A stretch of DNA of 64,000 nt from Ceratothoa steindachneri (GCA_963969495.1 OZ018324.1:47743623-47807622); one strand, 5' to 3'. Positions 1-11,726 are shown, counted from the first letter of the stretch. Program-made: numbers and translations. Notes: generated by a model from the letters alone, not told the origin.

Positions 1-366
1 TGCGTTTATACCCTACTTCCTCACTTTCCCTGCAACCTCTCCTTCAACTTTCTCTGGTCGGCCTCTAATTTCACAGGGTAGATGCAGACTAGCTTCCTTT
101 TGCCCAACTATCCCCGGATCGAGTCTGAGAGGGGAGGGACAACGTTCCCTCACCCCTGAACTCCGGTCTGGGGTGGTGGGTTTTTAACAACCTACTTCAT
201 CCCCATCTACACCTTCTAAACTTCCTGGAGCCGCCAGGCCACTAGGAGGGAGTAGTGGGCTCAAATTGCGGTAGCGTGTTCCGCCGGCCCCCTACTCGGC
301 CTTCGCAGAGTGGGCTATTGCGTGGGATGATTAGCGTTTGCGTCCCGCAAAAAGACTAGGATCACC

Positions 367-2528
367 ATGCCCATGAATGAACAAAATTCTATCCCTCTTC
401 CCCTTAACCAGCGACGGAGCCACCTTCGGGCAGCTCGGAGAAAATGGAGTTTCCCCCCCCCTCCTGTGCTTCCGCAGGGTACCTTCCAAAGCTCTTCAAT
501 TGGAATGGAGCTTACTCCTCTCCTTTGCCCATGGGTGAAGAGGACTCCCCCTCACCCCGTTCTCTGGAGGGCCCTCTAGGACCCCCATCTTTATTTTATG
601 AGGGACTGCGAAGAAAGGCTTGTGGCCCATAATTGACCGCTCTCGGCGGGCTAGCATATTGGGTTTAGAGGGGGTCACCATACGTGCCCCCCTCTCTTCA
701 CCTACAAAAGACTGTGATGTCCTGCGGGGGGGGGACACATGGAGGCCCCAGACGTTAAGACTCAATTGGGGATGAACCTAGGCTCGGTGTCACGCACCGA
801 ACGCGAGTTCACCCCCTGTGCAAGGTCCTCCGGCTGGTGCAGCTGTGACAGACAAGTCCTTCATCATCTCAGAGAAGGATCTTGCTGAGGCCGGTCCATC
901 TGGCCTGGGTGCTCCTGCCAGCAGAGGGGAGAAACGGGTCCATTTCCCGCCCTATTCTCCGAAAAATAACAAGAAGATCCGGATTTCCTCTCCTTCCGCG
1001 GGGACGGGCGGGGCCGCTGTCGTTACGGTAAGCGACCAAGCAAAGATCGGCATCTCCGGCCCCCTTTGCTCCTCCGGGTGGGGAGGCCCAGACAAATACC
1101 TGAAGTGCGCGGACTGGGGCCTCGATTACGTCGTGGCCCCTCATTCAGAGGCTACCTAGCGGTTTCGAGCCCGCTGGCTTCAAGCGTATCTTTGTTTTTC
1201 GCTCCACTGATGGCAGCATGTTGGCTAAGCGTAACATGATCCATCATAAGAGAGCTCTAGCTAGTGTGATTGGTAGAGAGCCGAAGGTGACCCGTTTCTC
1301 GGACGGTAGCCTTTTGGCGAATACGTCGAATTCCTCAGAGGCGGCTATGATGAGTGCCCTTCGGACACTTGATGGCACGCTTGTGAGTGTGACGCCGCAC
1401 TCTACCACGAACTTTGGGAAAGGAGAAGTTTATGCAAAGGAACTCGTGGACTACTCGATAGATGACATCACCCAAGAGCTAGCGACCATGGGGCTGTCAA
1501 GGTCAAGAGTGTGATGAGAAAAGAGGGGAGGGCCTCAGACCCACCCCTACATTCTTCGTCACGTTCGATTGTGACTAACTCCCTCAGTTGGTGTGTGCCG
1601 GTTGGTATCGCTATCACGTGGTCATTCGTGCCACTGCCGCGGAGTTGCTATTACTGTCACCGCTTCTCTATACTAATCATAACCGGTAGACATGCAAATT
1701 CGGGGTTACCTGAATTCTGTGTAAGTTGCTCCTAGGCCGCACACGATATGTCCAAATCGTGTGTGCCCAAGTGTGTCAATTGCAAAGCGCCGCACCCCGC
1801 TTCTTTGAAGCAATGTGGTGCTCGCCTCCTATGAAGGAAATCGTGGCCGTTCAGACCCAGGATCGACTTTCATTCCGCGAGGCTAAGGACTTGGTCCTGG
1901 CGCGTCCGGGGCTGCCCAGGACGTCCTATGCCTCATTTTTGAGAGACGCGCTCTGCTCCTGGCCCATCCAGGCCTACGGGCACAGTCCTTTCGGCGCCCA
2001 TTCGGAACCCTTTCGATGGTTCTACCCAACTGGGGCGCTTCCCTGGTAGAGCTGGCGGCACAAAAGGTTCACACGCAGCCCCGTATTAAACCAGAGCTCT
2101 CCTCCCTCACCCCAGCGTGACCCTTTTCCCGTAAAGCGAATCTGCCGCCCGCCCTCGCCGAGTCAATAGATTCACAGAATGTAACACCCCTGAAGATTGC
2201 CGTGAGGCCATATTCCGGGATTCCTAAAGCTGCCCCCCGAAAGGAGGATGGTACTAAATGAGCTTCGGCTCCTTCGCCCACACCCAGTGGTTGGCTAGGT
2301 CGCTTGGAGACGTTAGATCCTCAAAAGAGGGGCCCCCGCTTACCTAAGGTTTCGAGGTGGAGGGAGGAAAAGACTCGCATGGCGAGCCCAACCTCTCCCA
2401 ATAAGTCCTCGAAGGCGACAGCGCATTGTCCGATCAAAAGTGCCCTGAGTGCTGTCTCAGGGGAGCGTACGGCTATTCCCGTGAGGGTATTCTCTTTGAA
2501 GATGGCCCCCGCATCTCCTTCGAGCTAG
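367..2528 (+). pseudogene. Family A ORF1 (gag-like, zinc-knuckle protein), copy A1
   Basis: The start ATG at 367 is the family start. The reading is broken by stops and shifts into blocks at 367-579, 818-1159 (a Ser/Pro/Lys-rich segment containing SEKDLAEAGPSGLGAP), 1218-1514 (containing GREPKVTRFSDGSLLANT) and 2304-2528 (basic tail ending SPSS-stop). The first zinc knuckle at about 1646 keeps CYYCHRF but then departs from the CCHC pattern. The later Cys/His positions at 1750-1810 are partly readable. In I-type elements this protein binds the element RNA and forms the ribonucleoprotein particle; here it cannot be made. The last ~100 nt overlap the start of ORF2 in another frame, as in A9. Confidence 0.8.
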
Positions 2529-4370
2529 GCCTTGAGGGCATATTCCTTCAATGGAATTGCCGCGGACTCTGGACAACTAGGAGGAGCTGCGTAGGCTCGT
2601 CTCCTCTCGTTCCCCGTTAGCTATCTTTTTGCAGTAGACCATGGTGGGCGCGTGCCCCCTGCACACTCTCCCGAGGTCTAACGGTTTTTTGACCCCACTA
2701 CCACGGGATCGGGGCGGGGCTGGAAGATTTCTCCATTCTTCTTTTTGCTTTAGATACCTATCCTCAGGAATTAGCTATGAAGCTAAACCTGGTTAGGGAT
2801 ATAATGTTATTTCCGCGTATATTCCACCGTCAGTCGACCTCTACGCCGGGGACTTCCGCCGCGTCGTAGTACGGTTGCCGAGACCCTTTTTCTTTCTCGG
2901 AGATCTGAACGGTAGACACCTCCTCTGGGAAAAATACTCTATTAATCCCCCCGGGTCAAGTCCTTGCCGTCTTGATCGACGAGCTGGAGATGGGTGTCCT
3001 AAATGTGGATGAGTTTACTCATCACTGCCCAAGAATCGCTTCATTTTCCTGCTTCGATCTATCTCTGTGCTCTCCGGATGCACAGCCTGATTTTGTGGGG
3101 GGGTGGTCGATGACCTCCAGACGAGTTTTGCCTATAAGCGCCGCCCGAAGAACTTCACTGTCAGTAAATTTCGTCGGGCTATGGCTAGGTTCCGGTATAT
3201 TTCGAAGCACTCCCGCTGCTCTTCTTGGCCGGCATACTTGTCTTCACTTAACGGCAAGCCCCCTCTAGAAGAGGTGTGGAGACGAGTCAAAAGGAGGACG
3301 GCTCCGCAATCTTGGACCCCGCGTCCGTGACGGAATACTTTGCGACCGCATTCTCTAGCCAGGATGCTGTTCCTCCAGCATTCAATGCGCGTCGTGATGT
3401 CGCGGTAGGACGCCGAAAGGACCCTAGCTCCAGAGGCGCAGAACCCTCCAACGACTGATTTACTCGTGAGTGAGTTGCGTTCTTCTCTTGCTTCGTGCGG
3501 GGACACCAGGGTGAAAGAGCCATGGCCTTTCTGTTAGATTTGTTCAACTGCATCTGGGTAGAGGGTATCCTCCCAGATTCCTGGCGAATATCTACTGTGC
3601 TATCTTTTCGCAAACAGGGGAGATATCACTCTATCCCGGCCGGTGTCCGCCAATCTCTCTAACGTATTGCGTGTGCAAGCTGATGGTTAAATTGGTAAAT
3701 GTTAGATTAGTTTTTTTGGGGGGGGGCAGCTGAGGCCATCTGTCTTCTGCACAGTCCTCGTCGGATGCTCTGCTCCGACTGGAAAAGCACTCTGCGAGGC
3801 CTTCCTTCGTATACAGCACTACGCCACGATGTTTCGATCTGGAGAAGACCTATGATACCTCATGACGATACGGTATCGTGGAGATTCTCAACACGATGGA
3901 GGCGATGGAACGCCTCCCAATATTTATATCCGAATTTTTCCGAGATCGTCGATTCTGCATACGAGTGGGGAGAGCCCTCTCCAGCCCAATGGAGCAGGAA
4001 GAGGGTGTCCTCAGTGCTGCCGGAAGATATTTTCGCTACGCTCTAGGTGGAGGAACCTTCGATCTCTTTTGGCGCGGTCGACTCCAACAGGTATTGAACC
4101 GCGTTTCTCTTTATGCCGAAGCGCACATGCTTTGGTTTTCTTTGGCTAACCTTAAGGTGGTGAACTTCTTTTTGTGTCTTCGAATTGAGTACGCTCGCGG
4201 GACGCACCGCCATTTGATGGAGCGCTCGCCTGCGTCGTCCCCGAGACATTTCTGCACATTCTTGTTGAATGTCCCAATATTTGGTGATCTTTGCGCACGT
4301 TACTTGTCCCTATATTGGGGCGAGCGAGCGGCGTCACTATCCCTTTCACGTTGTCCCATGCTCCTGCGTC
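2430..4370 (+). pseudogene. Family A ORF2 (EN-RT-RNase H polyprotein), copy A1, decayed
   Basis: The endonuclease start is readable at about 2530 (GLEGIFLQWNCRGL). A mid-EN block lies at 2810-3110 and includes the LGDLNG-type motif region and the start of the FDLSLCS block. A deletion joins EN at about 3113 directly to the linker (YKRRPKNF). RT blocks run from 3480 to 4170. At the catalytic YVDD position near 4045 the codons read stop-V-E-E, so the active site is lost. The RNase H domain is deleted, and the C-terminal Cys/His segment (about 4190-4290) is joined directly. At least four frame changes are present. Nothing functional can come from this copy. Confidence 0.8.
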
Positions 4371-4497
4371 GTGAAGAACGCGTGCTTCCTCCTTCCTCTT
4401 TTATCGGTTACTGTTTGCTTTTCATTTATTTTGTTTCTTGTTTAGTATTTTGGCAACTGATGCCCTTTTAGTGTCGGTCTTCAAATGGGCGCTAAAA

Positions 4498-5490
4498 AAT
4501 AGGAGGCGGTGTAAGGCTATATCTGTTTTCTCCGAATCGGACTATTTCGTAAAACGCGACGTTATCTTTTAGATCACCCCCACCCTCCCTACCTGAACAC
4601 TTCTATGGTGAGAGCTAGTTCGTGCTTCACACTGTGCCACAGTTTGATTGAATGACCGATTCTCGGGCTCTTCGCGCGCGTTGCCTGTCTTGTTCCTCAG
4701 ACGAATGAGGTCCCTATCGTTAAGTTTAGTCGGTGTTATTAGCAAATAACTATCTCTGGTTCAGAGAGCCCCGCTTGCCCCAGCTACTAATTACACCGTA
4801 CGAGTGTTATCCTAAAATATAAATTTTATTCTCCCCAACCTCACAGGAGCGTCATGACCTCATTTTTTTTAATAGGATGCAGCTCCTTTCGTTGTAAGAA
4901 TAACTCGGCATATTCATTTTTATTGCTGAGAGGCCCAGAATTTCTTGGCTTCTTTTTAATTTTCTTATTTGTTGTTCGGTTTAGTCTATACTTTTGGGAA
5001 GAAGGGGACAACTTATTTCTCTCGCCTTTTGTGTACTAATAGATTCATGGTTTAAGTTACTGGTTGTGTGTGCTAAAAATATACCCTTGTTGGTCGTCGC
5101 CATGATGGCATCTTGAGTTTATAAAAAAAAAAGCAAGATTTTGGGGGGAGTCTTTGGATGATATGAATCGTGCATTTAAAGGGTGACGGTTCCATACATG
5201 TGCCTCGAGCGAGTGCCTCAGACTCCGACACGAGCCTCCGTGGAAGAACCTCACTTTTTGGGTGGCAGCCCCTCGTCCTACCAGTCTCTCTCACCCCTAG
5301 CGCGGCGATTACCTTCCCTGCCCCTTCCTCCGGCCCGCCCTGGTGAGTAGAGGTACCTTGTCTTTGTACACCCAAGTAGTGCAGTGCAGTGCAGTGCAGT
5401 ACATGCTTAGGAATTGCTAACATTGACACGTCATCAACCAATAGTCTCTCACTCTCGTTTCAGCAGATTGACAGTGCTGGATCTAATATA
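4498..5490 (+). other. Unassigned stretch between A1 and a Tc1 fragment
   Basis: No convincing gene was found. Around 4630-4690 there is a faint match to the C-terminal Cys/His segment of family A ORF2 ('cttcgcgcgcgttgcctgtc'), so an older A fragment may lie here. The 61-codon frame at 4854-5039 is T-rich and Phe/Leu-rich, as expected of low-complexity DNA. A short tandem repeat of AGTGC (about four units) sits at 5379-5401. Confidence 0.5.
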
Positions 5491-6008
5491 CACTAGCAAG
5501 TAAAATAAGAGAACGATTTTCTTATATTAAAATGTTTTCAAAAATATTAGTATACAAATTAAATTTCCATAGTACATAAAGGCCTGCATTTAATATATTT
5601 TTTGAAGATTTCATGATACAATCGTATATTCAAGAATTAATACTAAAAAAAAAATAAAATAAAATATTTACCCGTGCTAAATAAAAGAACGATCATTTAC
5701 AGAATTTGTTTAGCAAGCAAATACACTAGAAACTAAGAAAGATTTGACAATGATAAAACTTAAAATGAAGTTTTGAAGCCTTTATTTAATATTACTTCAG
5801 CGCAACGATGACCATAGGATCTCAGCACTTTCTTGCAAAATTCTGGTGTTATTTTGTTCCATTCTTGTTCAATTTGCGTCCATAAATCCGTCACAGTTGA
5901 AGGCTGCTGGTCTCGAACTTTGTCTCCAATAATTTCTTCCATAGGTTCTGAATTGGGTTTAGGTCGGGGCTCTGAGCAGGCGACTTTATTAGTCGATATC
6001 TTGTTCGA
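5491..6008 (-). mobile_element. Tc1-like DNA transposon, 3' fragment
   Basis: The left end at 5491 begins CACTAGCAAG directly after a TA at 5489-5490, as expected for a Tc1 terminus. Two direct repeats of a core 'agaacgat' within A/T-rich context occur at about 5497-5520 and 5684-5705, roughly 190 bp apart, which resembles the IR/DR arrangement of some Tc1 elements. The transposase C-terminus lies between about 5761 and 6005 on the minus strand. The right side is missing: the sequence changes to family A copy A2 at about 6020. Confidence 0.65.
5761..6005 (-). pseudogene. Tc1-type transposase, C-terminal remnant
   Basis: Reading the minus strand from about 6000, a frame gives SPDLNPIQNLWKKL, the DD34E C-terminal block of Tc1 transposases. 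A frame change then leads to DLWTQIEQEWNKI and the end of the protein near 5761. In Tc1 the residue after NPI is the catalytic glutamate (NPIENLW); here the codon is CAG (Gln), so the third catalytic residue is lost as well as the frame. The N-terminal HTH region and the first two catalytic Asp residues are absent. The Tc1 assignment is firm from the motif. The subfamily is unknown. Confidence 0.7.
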
Positions 6009-6027
6009 AATAGTATTTTACCCGCTT

Positions 6028-6726
6028 TGAGATGTGGCATGGCACACAGAGGCGGTTTGGCGCCTCTGGTTCTGCCCTGGAGGGTACCACCTTTGACTAT
6101 TTGTCGTCACGCCTCTGTTCCCAAAGCTTCTACAGCGCCGCGAGTATTGCGTTTGGCCTTTCGGAGCACTCTTGTCACTGGATCAATGAGGATTGGTCAA
6201 CCAGACCAGCGATTGGCTCTTCCTCACACCAACTACATGGCTGGAATCAGGGCAGCCCTCTGGGCTCCTTGGTAAAGAAAATTGGAGACGGCCGAAAGGA
6301 ACTTGAAGTTGCCTGTCATTACGCTGCAACTGTTCACATGGACCTACTCCCCAATGCTGTACCGCCATTTGATTGAGCGCTCGCCCGCTTCTTAGTGCGT
6401 GGACCTCGTTGTGCCCCAAGCTGATCGCCACATTGTTGCTGAATGTCCCAGTCTGAGCGATCTTCGCGCATGTTAACTGTCGCGGTACCTGGACGAGCGA
6501 GGTTTTACTCCACGTCTGATGCTCTGCTCCACTTGGAAGATTATGTCTACAAGGGCTTCCTTAGTAGACCGCTCTACGTCACGGGTTTTTTTTTATCTGG
6601 AGAAGGCCAATGATATCATGTGATAAGGAATCCTGGATACTATCAATGCTATAACCTCGCTGCTCCCGAAAGATCTTGCTACGCTCTACGTGGACTACCT
6701 TTCGATCGGCCCAGACCTCTTAGGGG
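6028..6726 (+). mobile_element. Family A fragment A2, rearranged
   Basis: From 6028 the sequence matches the region before and inside RNase H of family A ORF2 (APLVLPWRVPPLTICRHAS at about 6060). It then matches the Cys/His C-terminus (about 6360-6480), and after 6510 it returns to RT sequence (FYLEKAND at about 6590, then the stretch up to the RT catalytic block near 6690). RNase H-side sequence therefore precedes RT sequence, the reverse of the normal order. Either two fragments were joined or the copy was rearranged. All frames are broken. It abuts a 5' UTR (A3) at about 6727. Confidence 0.65.
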
Positions 6727-7226
6727 CCCTGCGATTTGCCTCGCTGGCTAGCGTGCTGACGGGACTCATCACCCCGTCCGGCCCCAGCTTAGCCTCTTCT
6801 TTCTGACAGCCTGTCTTCTTACTCTGCTTGCCACTTTCGATACAACCCCTCCCACAACTTACTCTGTTCGGCCTCCAATTTCACAGTGTAGACGCCGACC
6901 AGCTTCTTCAGACAACCATCGCGGATTGGGGCCCGAGTGGGAAGGGAACAACGCCCCCTCAGCTCCGGTTTGGTATGGCGTTTTTTTTTTTTTAACAACC
7001 TGCTTAACCCACACCCTCACCTTCCTCGCATCTCCTTTCATTGTCTATCGATTTTAGGCAGAGCCTAAGGTGGAGCCGCTTTGTGGATGGGTTGCCAGAA
7101 CACTAGGCGGCAGGAGTGGCCTCAAATGGCGGCAACTGGTTTTGCCGGCCCCGTGTTCATTCCTCTCATCGGGCTACTGCGTGGAGTGAGTTAGCGTTTG
7201 CGTCCTGTGATAATTATAGGGTCACA
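6727..7226 (+). mobile_element. Family A fragment A3 (5' UTR only)
   Basis: The stretch matches the 5' UTR of A7, A9 and A13: 'gctgacgggactcatcaccc' near 6760, the 'ctaatttcaca' block, the T-run after 6980 and the end block 'tagcgtttgcgtcc' near 7190. It stops at the GGTCAC that in full copies immediately precedes the ORF1 ATG. No ORF1 sequence follows; the next bases are A/T-rich and unrelated. A non-LTR copy that keeps only its 5' end is the opposite of normal 5' truncation, so a later deletion or template switch is likely. Confidence 0.7.
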
Positions 7227-8087
7227 ATTAGTGATTGGACCATACCAGATTTTCAAGCAAGTACCGATACTGAGTAAGAGTACGACCTTCAATACCGAGT
7301 ACTTGGTTGTATACCACTAGCTGATATCCCTGGCGATGTCCGGGGTATTTTTAACGCTCATCTTTATAATCTGAAAGTATGATCAATTTCATATACGGGT
7401 GTGGTGGTGCCACTCTTAGACAGTCATATAACTTATGTTGAATTTTTTAATGGTAGCTAAAATGTTCCCACACAATATCCAAATGATCACAAGCGTACAC
7501 ACATTCACACACGCGCGCGCACACACAACATGCACAAGCACGTATAAAAATGTGAAAACCCTGCGTTAGTAGATAATTACAATGCGGAAAATAGTAAATA
7601 ATCAAAACGTGCGTAACAGCCGCCTCAGGTGGCCTACGCTCGACCCTGTTGGATTTTTCCTCTTACGTTGTCCTCAATCCAGAGTTGCACCTGTTTTCCA
7701 CCAATTGGACGATAGCTTGGCGATTTTGTCCTTCGCACACGGCTTTTGCACTCACTTGTTACACGTCCACAGCTTCCTGTGGTATTTGATAGATAAGTAG
7801 TATATTTGTTCGTTGGCCAATTTTAAAAACTAAGTACTTATATCCTGCCATTCATAAAAGGGTGGTGAATTAGAAGATACACAGTTGGGGGGGGGGGGGT
7901 GTTTCTGATAGTTTAAGCCTGGTTGAGTGACATACAGAAAGACACCAATTTTTATACTGATAGATTATATATTTTATAAGCGTGATTGAAGAAAAATACC
8001 AATGAACAAATTAACAAGTTTATTCTTCACAAGACAACAGCATTGAAGCATTGTGATTAGAGAATACTGATTCGATGTAAGATTATT
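7227..8087 (+). other. Unassigned A/T-rich stretch with CA-rich simple sequence and a G-run
   Basis: No supported gene was found. A CA/CG-rich simple stretch lies at about 7497-7540 and a run of about 13 G at 7887-7899. A 72-codon frame at 7582-7800 contains a stretch loosely like a transposase 'WPP-SPDL-PLDFFLW' block, but it is too weak to call. Copy A4 begins at about 8088. Confidence 0.5.
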
Positions 8088-10111
8088 GCGTGGGGGGAGC
8101 CCTCTCCGGCCCAATGGGCCAGGAAGGTGTCCCGCAGGGAAGTGTCCTCACTGTCACACTCCTTGCCCTGAGCATCAACGGCATCACTTCGGTGCTGCCG
8201 GAAGATGTTCTCGCTACGTTTTACGTAGACGACCTTTGGATCTCTATGCGCGGCCTAGATGCTAACTGGAGCGTCGCTTCCAACAGGCATTGAACCGCTT
8301 CTCTCGCTATGCCGAAGTGACCAGGTTTTGGTTTTCCTTGACCAAGACTAAGGTGGTGCACTTCTGCCGCCACCCACGGCTCCACCCTGAACAAGACTTG
8401 TTTCTTAATGGGGTACGCCTGGAAGTGGTTGAATCGCACAGTTTCCTTGATCTTTTATTTGACCGACGCCTCACCTGGGAGGCTCATATTCGCAGATTAG
8501 AGACTCTTTTACCCGCGCCATGGATATTCATCGTTCCGTGAAGTTCAGCATTTGAGGCGCTGGCTGATAAGGCCTTACTTTTTTATCGATCCTTTGTTCA
8601 TTCAAAGCTCTACTACCGATGCGAGTTTTATGCATCCGCAAACGAGCGTTTATTGCGGAAGGTGGATTCGATCCACCACACCGGCCTTCGCCTTGCGACC
8701 GGTGCCTTCCGCATTTTCCCAATTGAGAGCCTACTAGTCGATGCTGGGGAGTTGCCACTTGCTTTACGCCGTGCACAGTGCATTATTCTCATGTACGCGC
8801 GAGCGCGGTGCCTCCCTCAGTCGCCAACAGCTCTGACTGCATCCGCAGCTTATTTCGACGATGCCTATGCTGCCGAGCGACGCCAGTCATACCTTAAGCC
8901 CTTTGGGTTTAGTGCTAGCTAAGTATAGCTCTCGGGCTGGTGGCACCCCTGGTACTGCCCAGGACGCCACCCTGGAGGGGACCACATTTGGCTATTTGTC
9001 GCAACGCCAAGGCTTTTACAGCGCTGGGAGTATTGCGTTTGACCTTTTGGGAAGACACTTCGTGTCACGCTGGAAGCGTGCCAGTTTATACGGGATGGCT
9101 CCAAAAAGAGGGGATACGGCGTGGAATCCGACCCCCTCTCGGGACTTGAAGTAATTGGGGCTCTGCCAGGCGCTGCGTCTGTCTTCACGGCCGAACTGGT
9201 GGCAATACACCACTCGGTACCAGAGATTACGCGACATGCCCGGTTCGCAGACCTGGTTGTGATCTATAGCGACTCACAAAGCGCCCTGAGTGCTCTCGAG
9301 GCATTGGAATCTCCGCATCCCCTGGTTCGCGATATCCGTGACGCCACGCTTTTGTAGGAATTGCGAGGAATGAGGGCGCCAAAGAGTCCGCAAGGACTCT
9401 GCGACTGGACCAGCGTTTCGCTCTTCCTCACACCGACTACATGGCAGGAGTACGGACAGCTCTTCGGACGGCTTGGCAAAGAAGATAGGAGACAGTTGAA
9501 GGGAACTTAAAGTTGCGTGCCATTGCGCCGCGACTGTTTCCCATGGACCTATCCCCCAATACCGCAACGGCTTCAGGTCGCTTTCTGTCGTCTCTGAATC
9601 GGACATACTCGTGTGACGACGTATCGCTATTTGATGGAGCGCTCGCCTGCTCCCTATTGTGACGACTGCGTCGTCCCCCAGACTGTTCGGCACATTCTTG
9701 TCGAATGTCCCAGTCTGGGTGATCTTCGCCTACTTTAACTGTCCCGGTACCGGAAAGGGCGGGGTCGCTACCGCCTGTCCCTTGTACTCGGGACGAGTGC
9801 GCGCTCTTTGACGTCGACTTGTTGACTTTTGGGGGGAGGCCGGCCTTCTCCGTATTATTTAACCAGGGGTTTTTTTTTTTGTTTCCCTTATAGGTTGCAC
9901 GCTCCTGCGCTGGGGGGACCTCCCCCCGACGCAGGAGCTTGCTTACTACTCGTTTCCTTTTCGCTTTTTTCAATTTCTGGTGTTGTTTGGGTTTTTGTTT
10001 TTATGTATTATTGCATTAAATTTTAAAGTAGCCTAGTACTAGGCAGTTTTTAATACGGTGACTAATGCCCAAGTAGGCCATCGCCAGATGAGCTCTTAAA
10101 AAAAAAAAAAT
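8088..10111 (+). mobile_element. Family A copy A4, 5'-truncated with 3' end and poly(A)
   Basis: The copy starts inside RT (GGALSGPMGQEGVPQGSVL, from 8090) and runs through RNase H, the C-terminal CCHC, the 3' UTR and a 13-base A-run ending at about 10111. 5' truncation with an intact 3' end is the normal result of target-primed reverse transcription. The 3' stem-loop AGCCTAG-TA-CTAGGC is at 10030-10044. No clear target-site duplication was found between the base before 8088 and the sequence after 10111. Right of the tail begins family B ORF1 with no 5' part, so the junction may be a deletion. Confidence 0.85.
8090..9830 (+). pseudogene. Family A ORF2 C-terminal half (RT-RNase H-CCHC), copy A4
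   Basis: 8090-8293 reads GVPQGSVL and then TFYVDDLWISM, so the RT catalytic YVDD is intact. After a shift, 8290-8541 carries the RT thumb region (SLTKTKVVHFCRHPRL). 8653-8922 holds the stretch before RNase H. RNase H itself lies at about 9121-9357, with FTAELVAIHHSV and VIYSDSQSALSAL. A further shift leads to GAKESARTLRLDQ. The C-terminal Cys/His segment is at 9630-9715. There are about five shifts and stops. RNase H would degrade RNA in the RNA-DNA hybrid during integration. The copy is non-coding now. Confidence 0.8.
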
Positions 10112-11691
10112 CCAACGAAGTAGACCCAGATCTAGATTATCCTCGCTTTCTTGTCATGAATTCATCATCTGACATCCCACTTGCAAAAGTTGATTTGTTT
10201 GACGTCACTGAATCTTTTGAGTACCGCTGTGGTGAACCTCGCCGCATGTGGTCAAGAGGAAGTGGTGATGTCGTAGTCGAGGTGTCATCCCACTCTCAAA
10301 TTCCAATAACTGTCTCCTCCCCCCATCCGCGTCTGAATTTCTTCAAAGGTGTCTTCCGTTCAAACGAACTAAAGGACTACGACCCCACCCGCCTTCAGAG
10401 TAAGCTCACTACCCGACGTGTCACACACGTACACAGGGTAAATAAAACATTCGGCTCCACCAAAGTTCCAACCGCCACATTGATTTTAACATTTGAACGA
10501 CAAGAACTACCGCAGTATATTAAAGCTGGGTACCTTCGTGTCTCGGTAAGTCCCTACATCGAACTACCCAGACGCTGCTTCAATTGCAATCAATTTGGAC
10601 ATGTTGGCCGTGCCTGTGGGCACCCTCGCTCCTGCGTGAATTGTAGCTCTGACTACCATGACCCCGAATTCACTAAAACACCCCGCTGTGTTAACTGCGC
10701 AGGTACCCACAGTGCTGCGTCAAAACTCTGTTCTATGTTTTTATTTGAAAAGGAAGTTCTCGCTTTGCGCGACTTCCTACGTCTAGATATAAGAGAGGCC
10801 CGCCAGCTTGCCTGAGCACAAACCTCGCCACTCGGCCGTCTCTTCTTTGACGTTTTATGTGACGCTGTACGAAACCGACCATCACGCGCGAGTTCCGACC
10901 AGCCTGAAGCACTACACCCTAGATCTACTCGCACCGTCGAAAACATTCAGAATATGCAGTCGAAGCATCGCTCTCACACCGAGATAACCAATGTAGCCCC
11001 CCTCTATCCAGCAGCTCTAGCTGGGAGAGACGCTCAGCGTGAGACACTTGAAGACATCAGACGCTATTTGAAAGAATCCTCAACATCGACCAGTGAAGGT
11101 TCATCCACCCGGTCCCGAGACCCAAAGCCCAGTGGTAAGAGGAAAGATTCCTCACCTGGGTCATCGACCACCAATAAGCGGGCAGCCTCTTGAGCCGACT
11201 CTGCCGAATCCGTAGAATCTTCAATGGACTCCTCCCCTATGGTTGAACATTCTATGCCCTTAAGTCCGTCCCGCCCTTCACAGGACTTAGGCCCCATCCT
11301 GATCCAAACGATGGTATATATACACCCAGCTCCACACACCTCGCTCAGATCACCTGTTCGTTCCGCTCACCCTTCAACCCAAGATCCGATGGAAGCAGTT
11401 GATACTCCAACATCACCAATTGCGGCGGTTGGACCAACTCCTCCGACACCGAAAATACCCTCGACCCATGAATCCGGATCTACCGGCCGAAAATCCCTTG
11501 TTGATCTTCCTTTTCCGCCAGGTTGTGAGCCCGAATTACAATCCAGGGCCTCGGTCGGTTCTCCAAAACCCACGAAACGAGCCCCAGTTACTGCTCCATC
11601 TAGGATCTCTTCCCCAGCAAAAGCAGGTTCCTCAAAATCAGCTCTTTGGGACGAACCTCAAATACAATATCGGCCTCAAAAGAGATAATAA
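10112..11691 (+). pseudogene. Family B ORF1 (gag-like, three zinc knuckles), 5'-truncated
   Basis: The frame is open from the A4 junction: DPDLDYPRFLVMNSSSD precedes the ATG at 10156, and the matching part of family A ORF1 shows that the ATG is internal. 10156-10815 is one open frame of 219 codons. It ends in knuckles CFNCNQFGHVGRAC (CX2CX4HX4C, residues about 139-152), a longer Cys/His set with CVNCSSDYH, and CVNCAGTHSAASKLC. After a TGA at 10813 the protein continues in the blocks 10954-11193 and 11224-11688. These are Ser/Pro/Thr-rich with a basic stretch (SGKRKDSSPGSSTTNKRAAS). Only one or two stops interrupt it, making it the best-kept ORF1 in the window. It would bind element RNA. Confidence 0.8.
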
Positions 11692-11726
11692 AGATATTCA
11701 CAGTGGTATCTAATCGTCACATAATA

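Larger units (their letters stand above)
1..4497 (+). mobile_element. Family A non-LTR retrotransposon, copy A1 (decayed, cut by window start)
   Basis: Positions 1-366 match the 5' UTR seen in the other A copies, including the phrase around 'ctctaatttcacagggtaga'. ORF1 begins at the ATG at 367 in the context gatcaccATGCCC, which is conserved in A9, A12 and A13. ORF2 follows from about 2430. The 3' end near 4497 keeps the block that in other copies carries the stem-loops and tail. The endonuclease is internally deleted near 3113 and the RT-RNase H junction near 4150, so the copy is shorter than the roughly 6.7 kb of A9. The true 5' terminus lies left of the window. The clade call (I-like) rests on ORF2 having RNase H and a C-terminal CCHC. 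Confidence 0.85.

Noticed and set aside
4854..5039. Phe/Leu-rich 61-codon frame as a membrane peptide
   Set aside because: T-rich low-complexity DNA with no homology or context.
5379..5401. Telomere-like repeat
   Set aside because: Only four AGTGC units, not an arthropod telomere motif.
7582..7800. Possible transposase piece (RWPTLDPVGFFLL)
   Set aside because: The similarity to a mariner-type SPDL-P-DFFLW block is too weak and nothing around it supports a transposase.
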